From: Flavobacterium sp. Root901
GTDB taxonomy: Bacteria > Bacteroidota > Bacteroidia > Flavobacteriales > Flavobacteriaceae
Length of the DNA: 64,000 bases
Assembly (NCBI RefSeq): GCF_001429765.1
Contig: NZ_LMJB01000006.1
Span: 576,338 to 640,337 of the forward strand
Direction: 5' to 3'
Positions 26,240 through 35,395 of the stretch are shown in pieces (position 1 is the stretch's first letter; each line of letters starts with the position of its first letter). The translations under genes and the position numbers were made by a program. Under the pieces are notes generated by a model. The model had not been told where the DNA came from. It searched no databases and saw only the letters and a program-made list of their open reading frames with translations.

Positions 26240-27244
26240 TTAAGGATTTCCTTCTCCGCCGCTAGAGCCGTAAATCTGGCCGGTAGCATAGCTCGCATCT
26301 TCAGCAGCCAGCTGAACATAAATAGAGGCCAGTTCGACAGGCTGTCCGGGTCTGCCCATAGGAGTTTGTGAGCCAAATTGTTTTAGTTTTTCCATGGTAG
26401 CTCCGCCGCTTACCTGCAGTGCTGTCCACACCGGACCCGGAGCAACGCCGTTAACCCTAATTCCTTTTGGTGCAAGTTGTCTCGCCAGCGATTTAATATA
26501 ATTTGTAGTTGCTGCTTTAGTCTGAGCATAATCATATAAATCTTCAGTTGGAGCATATGCCTGCACAGAACTTGTACCTATTATCGAAGAACCTGGCTTT
26601 AGATGCGGAAGAGCTGCTTTTATAATCCAGAAAGGAGCATAAATATTGGTTTTCATTGTTGCATCAAATTCTTCGGTAGTAATATCTAAAATTGATTCAT
26701 GTGTTTGTTGTCTGGCAGCATTATTTACAAGAATATCCAAACCTCCAAGTGCTTTTACAGCCTGCTCAACAAGCGAACTGCAAAAACTTTCGTCTCTTAA
26801 ATCTCCCGGAATTGCAATTGCTTTTCTCCCTTCAGCTTTTATAAGCTGAATTACTTCTTTAGCATCCTCTTCTTCTGTAGGATAATAATTTATAGCCACA
26901 TCTGCGCCTTCTCTTGCATAGGCAATAGCAGCTGCTCTTCCCATTCCCGAATCGCCTCCGGTAATTAATGCTTTACGACCTTTTAATCTGCCGGAACCTT
27001 TATAACTTTTTTCTCCGTGATCCGGTCTAGGGTCCATTTTGCTTACAAGTCCGGGCCACGGCTGTTTTTGTTCTTTAAAAGGCGGACGCGGATATTTAGT
27101 TTGTGGATCTTCGGGAAGCGAAGATGTATTTGATTCATCAGCCTGAAATCCGGCTCCCATTACTGGTGTAAAAGCAGTCGTCAAACAAATAGCACCCATT
27201 CCGGTAATAGCGGTTCGTCTTGATATTTTGTTTTTATCGTCCAT
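26240..27244 (-). CDS. SDR oxidoreductase with Tat signal (YhdF/GSP39-like)
   Basis: Short-chain dehydrogenase of 334 aa with an unusual N-terminus: SRRTAITGMGAICLTTAF is a twin-arginine signal, so the enzyme is probably exported folded with its cofactor. A Pro-rich linker (TKYPRPPFKEQKQPWPGL) typical of the general-stress-protein-39 group follows. The Rossmann motif is ALITGGDSGMGRAAAIAYA; further motifs are LVNNAARQ, catalytic SSVQAYAPTEDLYDYAQTKAA and GIRVNGVAPGPVWT. It ends GSSGGEGNP, the usual GG-x-x tail. Substrate unknown; stress association is by family. Confidence 0.92.
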   Translation of the reverse strand: MDDKNKISRRTAITGMGAICLTTAFTPVMGAGFQADESNTSSLPEDPQTKYPRPPFKEQKQPWPGLVSKMDPRPDHGEKSYKGSGRLKGRKALITGGDSGMGRAAAIAYAREGADVAINYYPTEEEDAKEVIQLIKAEGRKAIAIPGDLRDESFCSSLVEQAVKALGGLDILVNNAARQQTHESILDITTEEFDATMKTNIYAPFWIIKAALPHLKPGSSIIGTSSVQAYAPTEDLYDYAQTKAATTNYIKSLARQLAPKGIRVNGVAPGPVWTALQVSGGATMEKLKQFGSQTPMGRPGQPVELASIYVQLAAEDASYATGQIYGSSGGEGNP

Positions 27245-27551
27245 AATTAATTCATTTTGTTGTTGATTTTAATGATTTTAAAATTAATGAACTTGAATAT
27301 CAGTATTTTATATTATTGTTTATAAGTTTTATATAATATACGCAGAGATTTCTTCGGCCTTAATAAAGGAAGAAAAGGAATTTAGAGAATTTGGTGGTTT
27401 TAAATTTTAAGATCAATTCCTCTAGCATTCGGTTTAAAGTTTTGAGATACTGGGAATTGTATAACTTCTGGACGAAATTAAATAGTTCTTAATCCGCTGT
27501 CGTTTGTAATTTTATGTACCGTGAAAATGTTTAAAATATAAAAAATAAGTT
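27245..27551. other. 307-bp intergenic region
   Basis: Divergent spacer between the Tat-SDR gene and the small membrane-protein gene. No coding frame above 20 codons looks real, and no clear hairpin is visible. It must hold two divergent promoters, but no element matches the consensus well enough to call. Confidence 0.6.
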
Positions 27552-27749
27552 ATGGCAGAAATTAAAATTGAGAAAAAGAAGCCGGTATGGCCGTGGATTG
27601 TTGCACTTTTATTAATTGCAGCAATTGTATATTACGTTTTTTTTAGAAATGAAGAAACACAGGGTGAAACCAAAGCACCAATCGAAAATACTACTAGTGC
27701 AGATAGTACAAGTGTAGACAGTACAAGCATAGACAGTACATCAAACTAA
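27552..27749 (+). CDS. Small membrane-anchored protein with Asp-Ser-Thr tail
   Basis: A 65-aa protein. A charged N-terminus (MAEIKIEKKKPVWPW) is followed by one transmembrane helix (IVALLLIAAIVYYVFF) and an extramembrane tail ending in four near-repeats of the ADSTS/VDSTS/IDSTS type. Topology would place the basic N-terminus inside and the tail outside. No domain is recognised. It lies 87 bp upstream of the PRC-barrel gene and is probably co-transcribed with it. Confidence 0.7.
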   Translation: MAEIKIEKKKPVWPWIVALLLIAAIVYYVFFRNEETQGETKAPIENTTSADSTSVDSTSIDSTSN

Positions 27750-27836
27750 CTGTAACCGGAGATTAAAATTACTCTTAATTTGCAGAAAAAGCAGAGGTAC
27801 AGTAGAGAAAAAAATACAATTTTTAAAAAGAAATTT

Positions 27837-28340
27837 ATGGAAAATAAAGATAGAAATTTATACAGACTGGACGAACTTTCTGATTATAAGATTGCTTCAA
27901 ACTATTCTGATGTCAGAGGATGGAAGATAGTTGACGCTGATAACCGTACTATTGGTACAATTGATAACCTTTGGGTTAATAAAGATATGCAGCGGGTTGT
28001 ATATCTGGATGTAAATGTCGATAAAAAATTAATAGACGACAGCCGAAATGAAATTCATGATGCTATTGCAAATGACAATGGTAAAGAGTTTATCTACAAA
28101 GATGGAGATAGTCATATTATCATTCCGATTGGATCTGTGAGTATTAATAAAGATACGAAAATTGTTATGGCCAACAGTATAGGATATAATACTTTTACAA
28201 GGACAAGCCGATACAACACAGCACATAATTTTGACAGGAATTACGAAAGAAGAGTATTGAATTCTTATTATCCTGAAGATGAATCAAGGTTTGAGAGTGA
28301 TGAAGACTTTTACAACCGAAGAGAATTTGAAAATCACTAA
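27837..28340 (+). CDS. PRC-barrel domain protein
   Basis: The start is placed at the ATG at 27837 (MENKDRNLYRLDEL); a longer frame would need a TTG start at 27780. The product is about 167 aa. Residues ~1-110 form a PRC-barrel: LYRLDELSDYKIASNYSDVRGWKIVDADNRTIGTIDNLWVNK is the canonical block (here spanning two strands), then RVVYLDVNVD and HIIIPIGSVSINKD. The C-terminal ~50 residues are Tyr/Arg/Glu-rich. Such proteins are commonly stress-related in non-photosynthetic bacteria; the partner is unknown. Confidence 0.87.
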   Translation: MENKDRNLYRLDELSDYKIASNYSDVRGWKIVDADNRTIGTIDNLWVNKDMQRVVYLDVNVDKKLIDDSRNEIHDAIANDNGKEFIYKDGDSHIIIPIGSVSINKDTKIVMANSIGYNTFTRTSRYNTAHNFDRNYERRVLNSYYPEDESRFESDEDFYNRREFENH

Positions 28341-28397
28341 TAATTTTCACTACTTAAAAATAACAAGATCAAATGTTAATATGTTTGGTCTTTAAAA

Positions 28398-28430
28398 AAA
28401 AAACTCTAAATCATGATTTAGAGTTTTTTT
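28398..28430. terminator. Bidirectional palindromic terminator
   Basis: AAAAACTCTAAATCA/TGATTTAGAGTTTTT is a perfect palindrome with A and T runs at its edges, between the convergent genes ending at 28340 and 28437. Confidence 0.85.
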
Positions 28431-28436
28431 TATGCG

Positions 28437-29420
28437 TTAGGATTTCCTTCCCAGTAGCACCAAAGCGGCACCAATACCCAATCCGGCAAACAAGGCAAGA
28501 CTGAGATTAGATGTTTTTTTTGAGGGCGGGTTTCCGTAAACCCTCAAAGGTTCTTTAGAATGTGCCAGTACATTTCCAGCATCTCCTTTCTTATCCTTAT
28601 TAAGTTTCATTTTTGTACGAACGGCTGCAGAGGCTGTATTAATAACCATTTTTGGAAACAATCTGTAAACATTGGTGAGTGCTGCAGCCTGTAAATCAGG
28701 AAAAAGATCCTTTTTGGGATGTTTTGCCAGATATACCATTTTAGCAGCAGTATCTCGCGGATCAGAAGCCGTAAAAGGAATTTTTACATTAAAACCTGAA
28801 TATTTGGCTGAATGTAAATTTCCTGTCGAATTTTGAAGCTGGGGATACAAGTTGCAGATATGAATATGCTTACGGCTGGATATTTCACCCTGAAGACATT
28901 CCATCATACCTCGGATTCCATATTTTGAAGCAGAATATACAGAGCTGTAAGGCGCAGGCATAAAGCCGCCAATGGAAATATTATTAATTAAGATACCTTG
29001 ATTCTGCTGTTTGAAAATTTTAACTGCATTGTAGGCTCCGTGCATATAGCCAAATAAATTGGTTTTAATAACCTGCTGATGTACTTCCAGCGGGATTTCC
29101 TCAAATTTGCCGCTGGCCATTACCCCGGCATTATTTATCCAAATATCAATCTGTCCAAAAACAGCCAAAGCTTCAGCTGCAGCTTTCTCCACATCCGATG
29201 CAATAGACATATCGGCATATACACCAAGAGCCAGAACGTTTAAACTTCGGCAGTACGCTGTAACTTCATCAATACCTTTTCGTCCTCTGGCTACGGCAAC
29301 AATATTACATCCTTCATGAGCGAAAGCTTCTACTGCTGCTCTGCCAACACCACTGCTGGCACCTGTTATAACAACAGTCTTCCCTTTGAGACCGCTGTTT
29401 TGTAGTTTGTTGTCTTTCAT
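28437..29420 (-). CDS. SDR oxidoreductase with C-terminal membrane anchor
   Basis: Short-chain dehydrogenase of 327 aa. The Rossmann glycine motif is VVITGASSGVGRAAVEAFA; then INNAGVM and the catalytic residues ISIGGFMPAPYSSVYSASKYG (Ser/Tyr/Lys). The C-terminal region is longer than usual and ends in a hydrophobic helix LSLALFAGLGIGAALVLLG followed by RKS, which suggests tail anchoring to the inner membrane. Similar 'SDR with C-terminal TM' proteins occur in many stress gene neighbourhoods. Substrate unknown. Confidence 0.9.
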   Translation of the reverse strand: MKDNKLQNSGLKGKTVVITGASSGVGRAAVEAFAHEGCNIVAVARGRKGIDEVTAYCRSLNVLALGVYADMSIASDVEKAAAEALAVFGQIDIWINNAGVMASGKFEEIPLEVHQQVIKTNLFGYMHGAYNAVKIFKQQNQGILINNISIGGFMPAPYSSVYSASKYGIRGMMECLQGEISSRKHIHICNLYPQLQNSTGNLHSAKYSGFNVKIPFTASDPRDTAAKMVYLAKHPKKDLFPDLQAAALTNVYRLFPKMVINTASAAVRTKMKLNKDKKGDAGNVLAHSKEPLRVYGNPPSKKTSNLSLALFAGLGIGAALVLLGRKS

Positions 29421-29659
29421 TTTTCTTATTGTATTTTCTTATGTTACTAAAACATTTAGGTTGTTACTCTATAAAACATTTATTTGATTGAAGACTGAAT
29501 TGCAATTTAAGGTTTTATACTTTTTTCAATGTTACAGCATAATAGCTGATCCTTACAGGATTACATGCCCTAATTATATGGTATTTAAAATATAAGTTAA
29601 TATGAAATTATGTAACCTAAACCTTATAAATATGTAAAAAAGAGCTGTGAGCCAAATTA

Positions 29660-29667
29660 TAATTTTG
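29660..29667 (+). promoter_or_regulatory. Possible -7 box of the SPW-type gene
   Basis: TAATTTTG matches TAnnTTTG exactly and is 28 bp before the ATG at 29696; no good -33 element is seen. Confidence 0.35.
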
Positions 29668-29695
29668 TCTATATTTTAAAATTAAAGCAATTACA

Positions 29696-30052
29696 ATGAA
29701 AATTATAGAAACAAAATTACACGGTTATATACATTACAGTTTAGGATTTCTATTTCTGTGGGTTCCAAAAATTTTCCATCTCAAAGGAGACAGCCCGGAA
29801 AGTATTATATTTTATATTCTTGCAGTACTTATTTTATTTTTGAGCCTTTTAGCAGATTACGAATTAGGGATTTACAAAGTACTTCCCCTTAAATCACATC
29901 TCATGATTGATGTACTTCTGGGATTATTCCTGCTGGTTTCACCCTGGCTGTTTGGATTTTGGCACAGATCGTTTGTACCGCATATGCTATTTGGTATTAT
30001 TATGGCAGCCATTGGTCTTTTGACCTTAACTCAATCAAGTGCGGCCAGATAG
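29696..30052 (+). CDS. SPW-repeat-type membrane protein
   Basis: A 118-aa integral membrane protein with four hydrophobic helices. The third helix carries the SPW signature (GLFLLVSPWLFGFW), and the first contains a related pattern (YSLGFLFLWVPKIFHL), as expected for the two-repeat SPW family of small bacterial membrane proteins. Function of the family is unknown. It lies 78 bp ahead of the MscS-type channel gene and may be co-expressed. Confidence 0.75.
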   Translation: MKIIETKLHGYIHYSLGFLFLWVPKIFHLKGDSPESIIFYILAVLILFLSLLADYELGIYKVLPLKSHLMIDVLLGLFLLVSPWLFGFWHRSFVPHMLFGIIMAAIGLLTLTQSSAAR

Positions 30053-30130
30053 ATATTCATTTTTAGTTTATCTAAGGTTTGTTTTATGGGTGATATTTCT
30101 TAAATTTAGGAATCATTAAAATTATATAAT

Positions 30131-31903
30131 ATGATATCAGGGATCAGCCGTTTTGTGTCTTACTTATTGCCGGTGCTGTTTTTAATAGTAAATACAAATA
30201 ATACGGCAGCTCAGATATTAACGCCAAATAAAACTCCGTTAGAAGAAACTGTAAAAATTCCTGATGATTCCCTTGGAAGAAGAACTCCTCAGGGAACCGT
30301 TAATGGATTTATTAAAGCTATTGGAGATCAGAATTACCTTAGGGCCAGTGAATATTTTGTACTTAGTAAGCGTTCGTATCGCAGGACTGCAGAGCGAATT
30401 CGCATTGCTCAGACTTTTCAACAGCTTCTGGATCAGGGCGGCAGTTTATCTCCTTCTTCTATTATAAGCAATAAAGAAACAGGACGTACAGATGACGATC
30501 TGGCACCAGGTGTAGATTTGGTCGGAAGTATCGCAGACGGTAAAACTGCTGTACCGCTATATGTAGAAAATCAGTCAGATGACGGGCAGCCAGCTTTATG
30601 GCTCTTTTCTGCTGAGACAGTAGAATCAATTCTTTCTGCAGATATAAGGGTAGAAAAAACCTTTTTAGACCGAATACTTCCTAAAGTTCTCATTGAAAAG
30701 AAGTTTGGAAATGTACCAATAGGACATTGGGCTGTAGTAGTGGTGATGGTCGTTTTTTCCTATCTGCTTTCGAGACTGTTGATTTTCATGCTTGTTTTTT
30801 TGATACAAAAAATATGGAAAAATACAGCTTCGGAGAAAGGAACAGCCATTATTAAAGCACTCGCACTGCCAGTTCACATGTACCTGACCGTTTTGCTTTT
30901 CGTTGCTTTTACCCAGCGAATGGGAATTTCTATTGTGGTACGCCAGCGCTTCAGTATCATATTAATTACTATTGGAATCATAGCTTTTTTAATTCTGCTC
31001 TGGAGAATGACCGACTTTGTAAGCATGTATACCCGAAGCAGGATGACACGCAAAGGCAGGATTTCTGCGGTATCTGCAGTATTGTTTTTAAGCCGTACTA
31101 CCAAAGCGGCTATCGTGCTGATTGGGATCATTGCACTTTTAGGCATTATTGGTGTAGATGTAACCGCCGGACTGGCAGCGTTGGGTATTGGGGGAATCGC
31201 GCTGGCACTTGGTGCACAAAAGACGATTGAAAATTTTGTGGGAAGTGTCAGCCTTATTGCTGATCAGCCGTTAAGGGTAGGGGATTATTGTCGTATTGAT
31301 GATATCAAAGGAACAGTAGAATCGATTGGTATGCGGTCTACAACGCTTCGTACTGCCGCCCGTACGATTGTAACGATTCCTAACGGACAGCTTTCAGCCA
31401 GTAAAATTGAAAATTTTGCACATCGCGATCGTTTTATTTTTAATCCGGTCTTTAATTTTAGAATGGAAACCACACCGGATCAAATGCGTTACCTGCTGGT
31501 AGAACTCAGGTCTTTATTGTATGCACATCCGGCAGTACTTAATTCTCCACCTATAGTTCGTTTTACAGGTATTACAGCCGACGCACTAAAGGTAGAAGTT
31601 ACCTCTTATATTGAAGCAGTAAATTTTGATATATCACAACAGGTGCAGGAAGATTTGCTTTTGCGAATGATGGATATTATAGAAAAAAGCGGTACAGCTT
31701 TGGCTTATCCGTCTCAAACAATTTATATGGCACGCAATGTTGCCTTACCGGAAGAAAAATCTGCTGAGGTTTCGGCTATTGTAAAAAAATGGAAGGCAGA
31801 TAATGAATTGCAGCTCCCTGATTTTGATCCCAAAAGGGTAGAGGATTTACAAGGCACAATCGAATATCCGGGTGAGGGAAGCTATAAAGCTAAAGACGAA
31901 TAA
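30131..31903 (+). CDS. MscS-family mechanosensitive ion channel
   Basis: Mechanosensitive channel-like protein of 590 aa. It has a cleavable signal peptide (ending NTAAQ), an extracytoplasmic domain (~30-185), and transmembrane helices at roughly 195-220, 235-260, 280-300 and 320-345. The pore-lining helix is GVDVTAGLAALGIGGIALALGAQKTIENFVGS, split here at ALGIGG. The MscS beta-domain is QPLRVGDYCRIDDIKGTVESIGMRSTTLRT, with IPNGQLSASKIENF. The C-terminal alpha/beta vestibule follows. The extended N-terminal domain places it with the larger YnaI/YbdG-type members. It would relieve osmotic stress at the inner membrane. It converges with the glycosyltransferase gene with only 9 bp between stop codons. 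Confidence 0.93.
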   Translation: MISGISRFVSYLLPVLFLIVNTNNTAAQILTPNKTPLEETVKIPDDSLGRRTPQGTVNGFIKAIGDQNYLRASEYFVLSKRSYRRTAERIRIAQTFQQLLDQGGSLSPSSIISNKETGRTDDDLAPGVDLVGSIADGKTAVPLYVENQSDDGQPALWLFSAETVESILSADIRVEKTFLDRILPKVLIEKKFGNVPIGHWAVVVVMVVFSYLLSRLLIFMLVFLIQKIWKNTASEKGTAIIKALALPVHMYLTVLLFVAFTQRMGISIVVRQRFSIILITIGIIAFLILLWRMTDFVSMYTRSRMTRKGRISAVSAVLFLSRTTKAAIVLIGIIALLGIIGVDVTAGLAALGIGGIALALGAQKTIENFVGSVSLIADQPLRVGDYCRIDDIKGTVESIGMRSTTLRTAARTIVTIPNGQLSASKIENFAHRDRFIFNPVFNFRMETTPDQMRYLLVELRSLLYAHPAVLNSPPIVRFTGITADALKVEVTSYIEAVNFDISQQVQEDLLLRMMDIIEKSGTALAYPSQTIYMARNVALPEEKSAEVSAIVKKWKADNELQLPDFDPKRVEDLQGTIEYPGEGSYKAKDE

Positions 31904-31912
31904 GCAAAATCT

Positions 31913-33343
31913 CTATTTTTTTGTAAAACCCTTTCTGGTCATTTCGCCCCAGCCTTTAGTTCCCATTATTTTTTCTTTGTAGCCCACAAGTGCTGCATAA
32001 ACTGTCATTGGATGAAAATATAAAGGTTCAATAAAAGCCGCCAGAAGAAGTTTTAAAAAATCAATCTGCTTTGGATATTTATGATAAGTCCCTTCTTCAC
32101 TGTAAAGTGCAATAACAGAAAAGAATACGGCAAAGAAATAAACAAATAACAAAAGCAGCATAAAAAAGTGCAGGTTTAGTAAACCCAATACCGTCAATAT
32201 TATAGTTATTACGAGTCCAATAAATTCTATTCCGGGTGCTAAGAATTCAAACAATGTCCAGTAAGGTATACTCAGCATACCAAGCAGTTTATATTTCGGA
32301 TTAAGGAACATTTTTTTGTGAAAGCTAAGAGTTTCAATCGTACCTCTCATCCAGCGGCTGCGCTGTTTTTTAAATATTTTAAAATCTTCCGGTGCTTCTG
32401 TCCAGCAAAGCGGATCAGGAATATAACTTACAGTATAAGGAATTTTGTTTTCATGCATATAACGGCGCATTCTCACGACAAGTTCCATATCTTCCCCAAC
32501 TGTTTTTGTATTATAACCGCCAGACAGTAAAGCAATTTCTCTGTCAAAAGCACCAAATGCACCACTGATGAGCAGGAGTCCATCAAGTCTTCCCCAAGCC
32601 ATTCTTCCCAAAAGAAAAGCTCTTAAATATTCCAGAACCTGTATTCTTGGAAGCATTCGATCTGGAATATTAACCTCAACAAGTCTTCCGTTTTTTATCA
32701 CACACTGGTTGGCAATACGAACGACACCGCCGGTTGCAATCACTCTTTTGCCATACGATTCAAGAAAAGGTTTTGCCAGTTTTAAAAGTGCATCTTTGTC
32801 CAAAATGCAATCCACATCAATACATACAACATATGGATTTTGTGCAAGGTTGAGGCCAACATTTAGTGCATCTGCTTTCCCGCCATTTTCTTTATCCACA
32901 ACTATTAGTTTTTTATAAGCAGCATTTCTGGAAGTATAAAAACCTTTTATTTTTTTTGTTTCGATTCTTGCCGGAATATCTATTTCTGTCAGTATAAGAT
33001 CATAGGTACTTATGAGGATTTCCATAGAGTTGTCCTTACTTCCGTCATTGACCACTATTACCTGATAATTGTTATAATTGAGTGATAATAGGGATTTAAC
33101 GTTTTCTTCAATGGTAAATCCTTCATTATAAGCAGGTGCTATAAGTGAAAGTTTTGGTGCAGAATCGCTTGTGAGCAGCACTTCGTAATCAACAAAACTA
33201 TTTTTTTTGAGGTATTTTCTAAGTTCTTTTGTGGAAAGATAAGCAAGCACAAGATAAGAAGACATAATTAGTATTGCATACGCCAGAATAAGCAGCATAT
33301 ATAACTCAAAAAAAGCGGTTAATTCAGTACTAAAAAAAGTCAT
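31913..33343 (-). CDS. Processive family-2 glycosyltransferase (BcsA/PgaC-like)
   Basis: Membrane glycosyltransferase of 476 aa. One N-terminal helix (~12-36) is followed by a GT-A domain: SLIAPAYNEGFTIEENV, VVNDGSKDNS, the DVDC metal-binding motif (CIDVDCILDKDA), GEDMELVVRM and the processive QRSRWMRG (QxxRW) motif. Three or four C-terminal helices follow (~340-430). These D, D, D, QxxRW features define synthases that polymerise and translocate polysaccharide. It is the last gene of a kinase/regulator/YaiO/HEAT operon (2-bp gap to the HEAT gene). YaiO-type proteins are known beside a GT2 (YaiP) in E. coli. The sugar is not predictable. Confidence 0.92.
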   Translation of the reverse strand: MTFFSTELTAFFELYMLLILAYAILIMSSYLVLAYLSTKELRKYLKKNSFVDYEVLLTSDSAPKLSLIAPAYNEGFTIEENVKSLLSLNYNNYQVIVVNDGSKDNSMEILISTYDLILTEIDIPARIETKKIKGFYTSRNAAYKKLIVVDKENGGKADALNVGLNLAQNPYVVCIDVDCILDKDALLKLAKPFLESYGKRVIATGGVVRIANQCVIKNGRLVEVNIPDRMLPRIQVLEYLRAFLLGRMAWGRLDGLLLISGAFGAFDREIALLSGGYNTKTVGEDMELVVRMRRYMHENKIPYTVSYIPDPLCWTEAPEDFKIFKKQRSRWMRGTIETLSFHKKMFLNPKYKLLGMLSIPYWTLFEFLAPGIEFIGLVITIILTVLGLLNLHFFMLLLLFVYFFAVFFSVIALYSEEGTYHKYPKQIDFLKLLLAAFIEPLYFHPMTVYAALVGYKEKIMGTKGWGEMTRKGFTKK

Positions 33344-33345
33344 GA

Positions 33346-34176
33346 TTATATGGTTTGAGCGGTTAATTCCTTCAGCACATTTTGTGCTTCGTATTGTATA
33401 AGCGCATTTGGCGGAGCTACGGCTAAATCAGCTACATAAGAAGCTTTTTGAGTAAGTCTGAGTTCTTTAATAATTTTTAATCCTAAAGAAACAATGGTTG
33501 TATTTTGAGAATGTAATAAGAGTTCAACTCCCTTAGTATCGCCAATGTCATGTTTTTTAAAAGCATGTATGATATTAACCTGTGTCCATTCATCAATAGG
33601 GAAAGGGTGGCTGCTGAGATGGGTTATACCTTTTACTCCTGCCAGTTTAATACAGGCATTTAAAGCTGTAATTTTTAAGGTTTTATTTCTGGATTTGGAT
33701 ACATTCAAAATTCCTTCAAAAGCTTCTGTAACATTCATTTCTGCAAGTTCTGAAATTCCTTTACATTTGATTTCCCATTTCAGGTTTTTGAGCTTTTTAA
33801 GAGATTTGTCCATAAGTCCGGCCTGCTGGTAAAATTCTTCCAGCTTTTGTGCATACGCGCCTTCATAATTTTTATGAAGGTTTATAAGGGTTTCTGTTAA
33901 TACTTCCCTGAAAAAGGAATTTTTAGCTAATGCGGCATATTCCTTATCCTGCTGAATCTCTGAAAAAGAAATGTCCTGAAAAATTATAGAAAATATTGCT
34001 TTTTCTATGACGATGCTATACTGTTTTTGAAGTTTTTCTTTTTTAATATTTTTATATCTGCTCCATATAATTAAGAGATACAGCAAAAAAGAAGCTCCTA
34101 CAAACAGATCGATTGAAAGAGACAGAAAAGGTTCTACCCACGTACCATTTTTATAAAGTTCCCAAAGATTTGTCAT
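33346..34176 (-). CDS. Membrane-anchored HEAT-repeat protein
   Basis: About 276 aa from the ATG at 34176, which follows the stop of the upstream YaiO gene in a TGA-T-ATG arrangement; an upstream ATG at 34209 would overlap that gene. One membrane helix near the N-terminus (LSIDLFVGASFLLYLLIIW) is followed by an alpha-helical solenoid. The C-terminal half shows HEAT-like units (ISELAEMNVTEAFEGIL, ITALNACIKLAGVKGI, VSLGLKIIKELRLTQKA, IQYEAQNVLKEL). It is likely a scaffold partner of the glycosyltransferase, judged from gene order. No catalytic motif. Confidence 0.75.
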   Translation of the reverse strand: MTNLWELYKNGTWVEPFLSLSIDLFVGASFLLYLLIIWSRYKNIKKEKLQKQYSIVIEKAIFSIIFQDISFSEIQQDKEYAALAKNSFFREVLTETLINLHKNYEGAYAQKLEEFYQQAGLMDKSLKKLKNLKWEIKCKGISELAEMNVTEAFEGILNVSKSRNKTLKITALNACIKLAGVKGITHLSSHPFPIDEWTQVNIIHAFKKHDIGDTKGVELLLHSQNTTIVSLGLKIIKELRLTQKASYVADLAVAPPNALIQYEAQNVLKELTAQTI

Positions 34177-34177
34177 A

Positions 34178-35395
34178 TCAGAAACGTTTCGTAATAATAA
34201 TTTGTGCATTTAATCTGTGTCTGTACTCTGATGGAATGTATTCTTCGTACTCATACAATACAACAGGTCTGACAAGGATTCCGTTACCAGCACGAAACTG
34301 GTATTGTAATCCTGCTCTGTATGCGTTTAATGGTGCCGTGAAATTAGTATAAAGATACAAATAAGGCACATTTCCGTATTGCAGCTCAAACCTGATTATA
34401 CTTTCTTTTTCTTCATTGCCGTATTGTAAACTTAAAACATGAGAAAATAATTCGTTGGATATATCATAATACGGCCGGTAAGCAAATGTATAGGAACCCG
34501 GATGATACGCAATTTGTCCGGTTACTAAGCTTACATCATCGGTTTGAAAATGCAGGTATCTAAAACCAGCAGAAAACTCGAATTTCTTATAAGGTGTAAA
34601 ATAATATTCAATACCTCCTTTAGCAACCGGAAATATGGTTTCTCCTGTAGAAACCCCGGCATTTACATACAAATAATTTCTTTTTTTAAATGCCTGATAA
34701 TAGTCGGCTTCAAAAAGTAATTGCGTATCATTATTCGCATATCCGGCATTTACACGACCCACAAGTGATGATTTTGTAAATTTTCGGGAATACTCGACAT
34801 ACCCAAAGTGCATTGGAGACTGACCCGGATCGTACGTAGAAATATTAAGATAAGAAACTGTCAATGCATTTTTTGCCTTGCTGCCAATAAGTGCGCGCAT
34901 TCCGGTAAAAGCTTGTGTGCTGTTATCAGAAAAAGCAGTTTTATCCATAATGGCCAAGGCTTCTTCATCGCGATTGAGTCTCTCAAGACATTTTACTTTT
35001 ATCAATATTACATCTGTAGAATCAGGATTAATTGCTAAATATTTGTCGGAGTAATTTATACATTTTTCAAATTGTTCAGACCAATAATAAACATTAATTA
35101 TAGCCAGCAAAGCCTCGGGATTAGGATTTACCCTGTCAGCCATTGGCGAAAGTATCTCAATTGCAGTATTATAATCTTTTTTCCAGCTGTAAATCCGCGC
35201 GGAATATACTTTTATATCTTCATCCTGCGGAAATTTTTCCCTTAGAGGATTAATCAGCGAAAGCGCGGCATCATAACGGCCGTTTTCAACTTCACGGCGT
35301 ATTTGCTTCATAACCTCATCAGGGTTGACTTCCTGGCTCATCATAACAGATGAGATGAACAGCATACAGAGAGAGTAAAATAGAAGTTTCATCAA
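34178..35395 (-). CDS. YaiO-family outer-membrane beta-barrel protein with TPR domain
   Basis: Exported protein of 405 aa: signal peptide ending around SVMMSQE, then a TPR region (~25-165; NGRYDAALSLINPL, DYNTAIEILSPM, LNRDEEALAIMDK), then a C-terminal beta-barrel (~175-405) of alternating aromatic strands ending in a ...IIITKRF C-terminus with terminal Phe, the usual outer-membrane insertion signal. This TPR-plus-barrel order matches YaiO-type proteins that accompany synthase-dependent polysaccharide secretion. Its start overlaps the regulator stop by 4 bp (ATGA). Confidence 0.87.
   Translation of the reverse strand: MMKLLFYSLCMLFISSVMMSQEVNPDEVMKQIRREVENGRYDAALSLINPLREKFPQDEDIKVYSARIYSWKKDYNTAIEILSPMADRVNPNPEALLAIINVYYWSEQFEKCINYSDKYLAINPDSTDVILIKVKCLERLNRDEEALAIMDKTAFSDNSTQAFTGMRALIGSKAKNALTVSYLNISTYDPGQSPMHFGYVEYSRKFTKSSLVGRVNAGYANNDTQLLFEADYYQAFKKRNYLYVNAGVSTGETIFPVAKGGIEYYFTPYKKFEFSAGFRYLHFQTDDVSLVTGQIAYHPGSYTFAYRPYYDISNELFSHVLSLQYGNEEKESIIRFELQYGNVPYLYLYTNFTAPLNAYRAGLQYQFRAGNGILVRPVVLYEYEEYIPSEYRHRLNAQIIITKRF

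Noticed and set aside
27780-27836. Upstream TTG start for the PRC-barrel protein
   Set aside because: The ATG at 27837 starts exactly at the family's N-terminal boundary, and the added residues are Lys/Arg-rich translation of the leader region.
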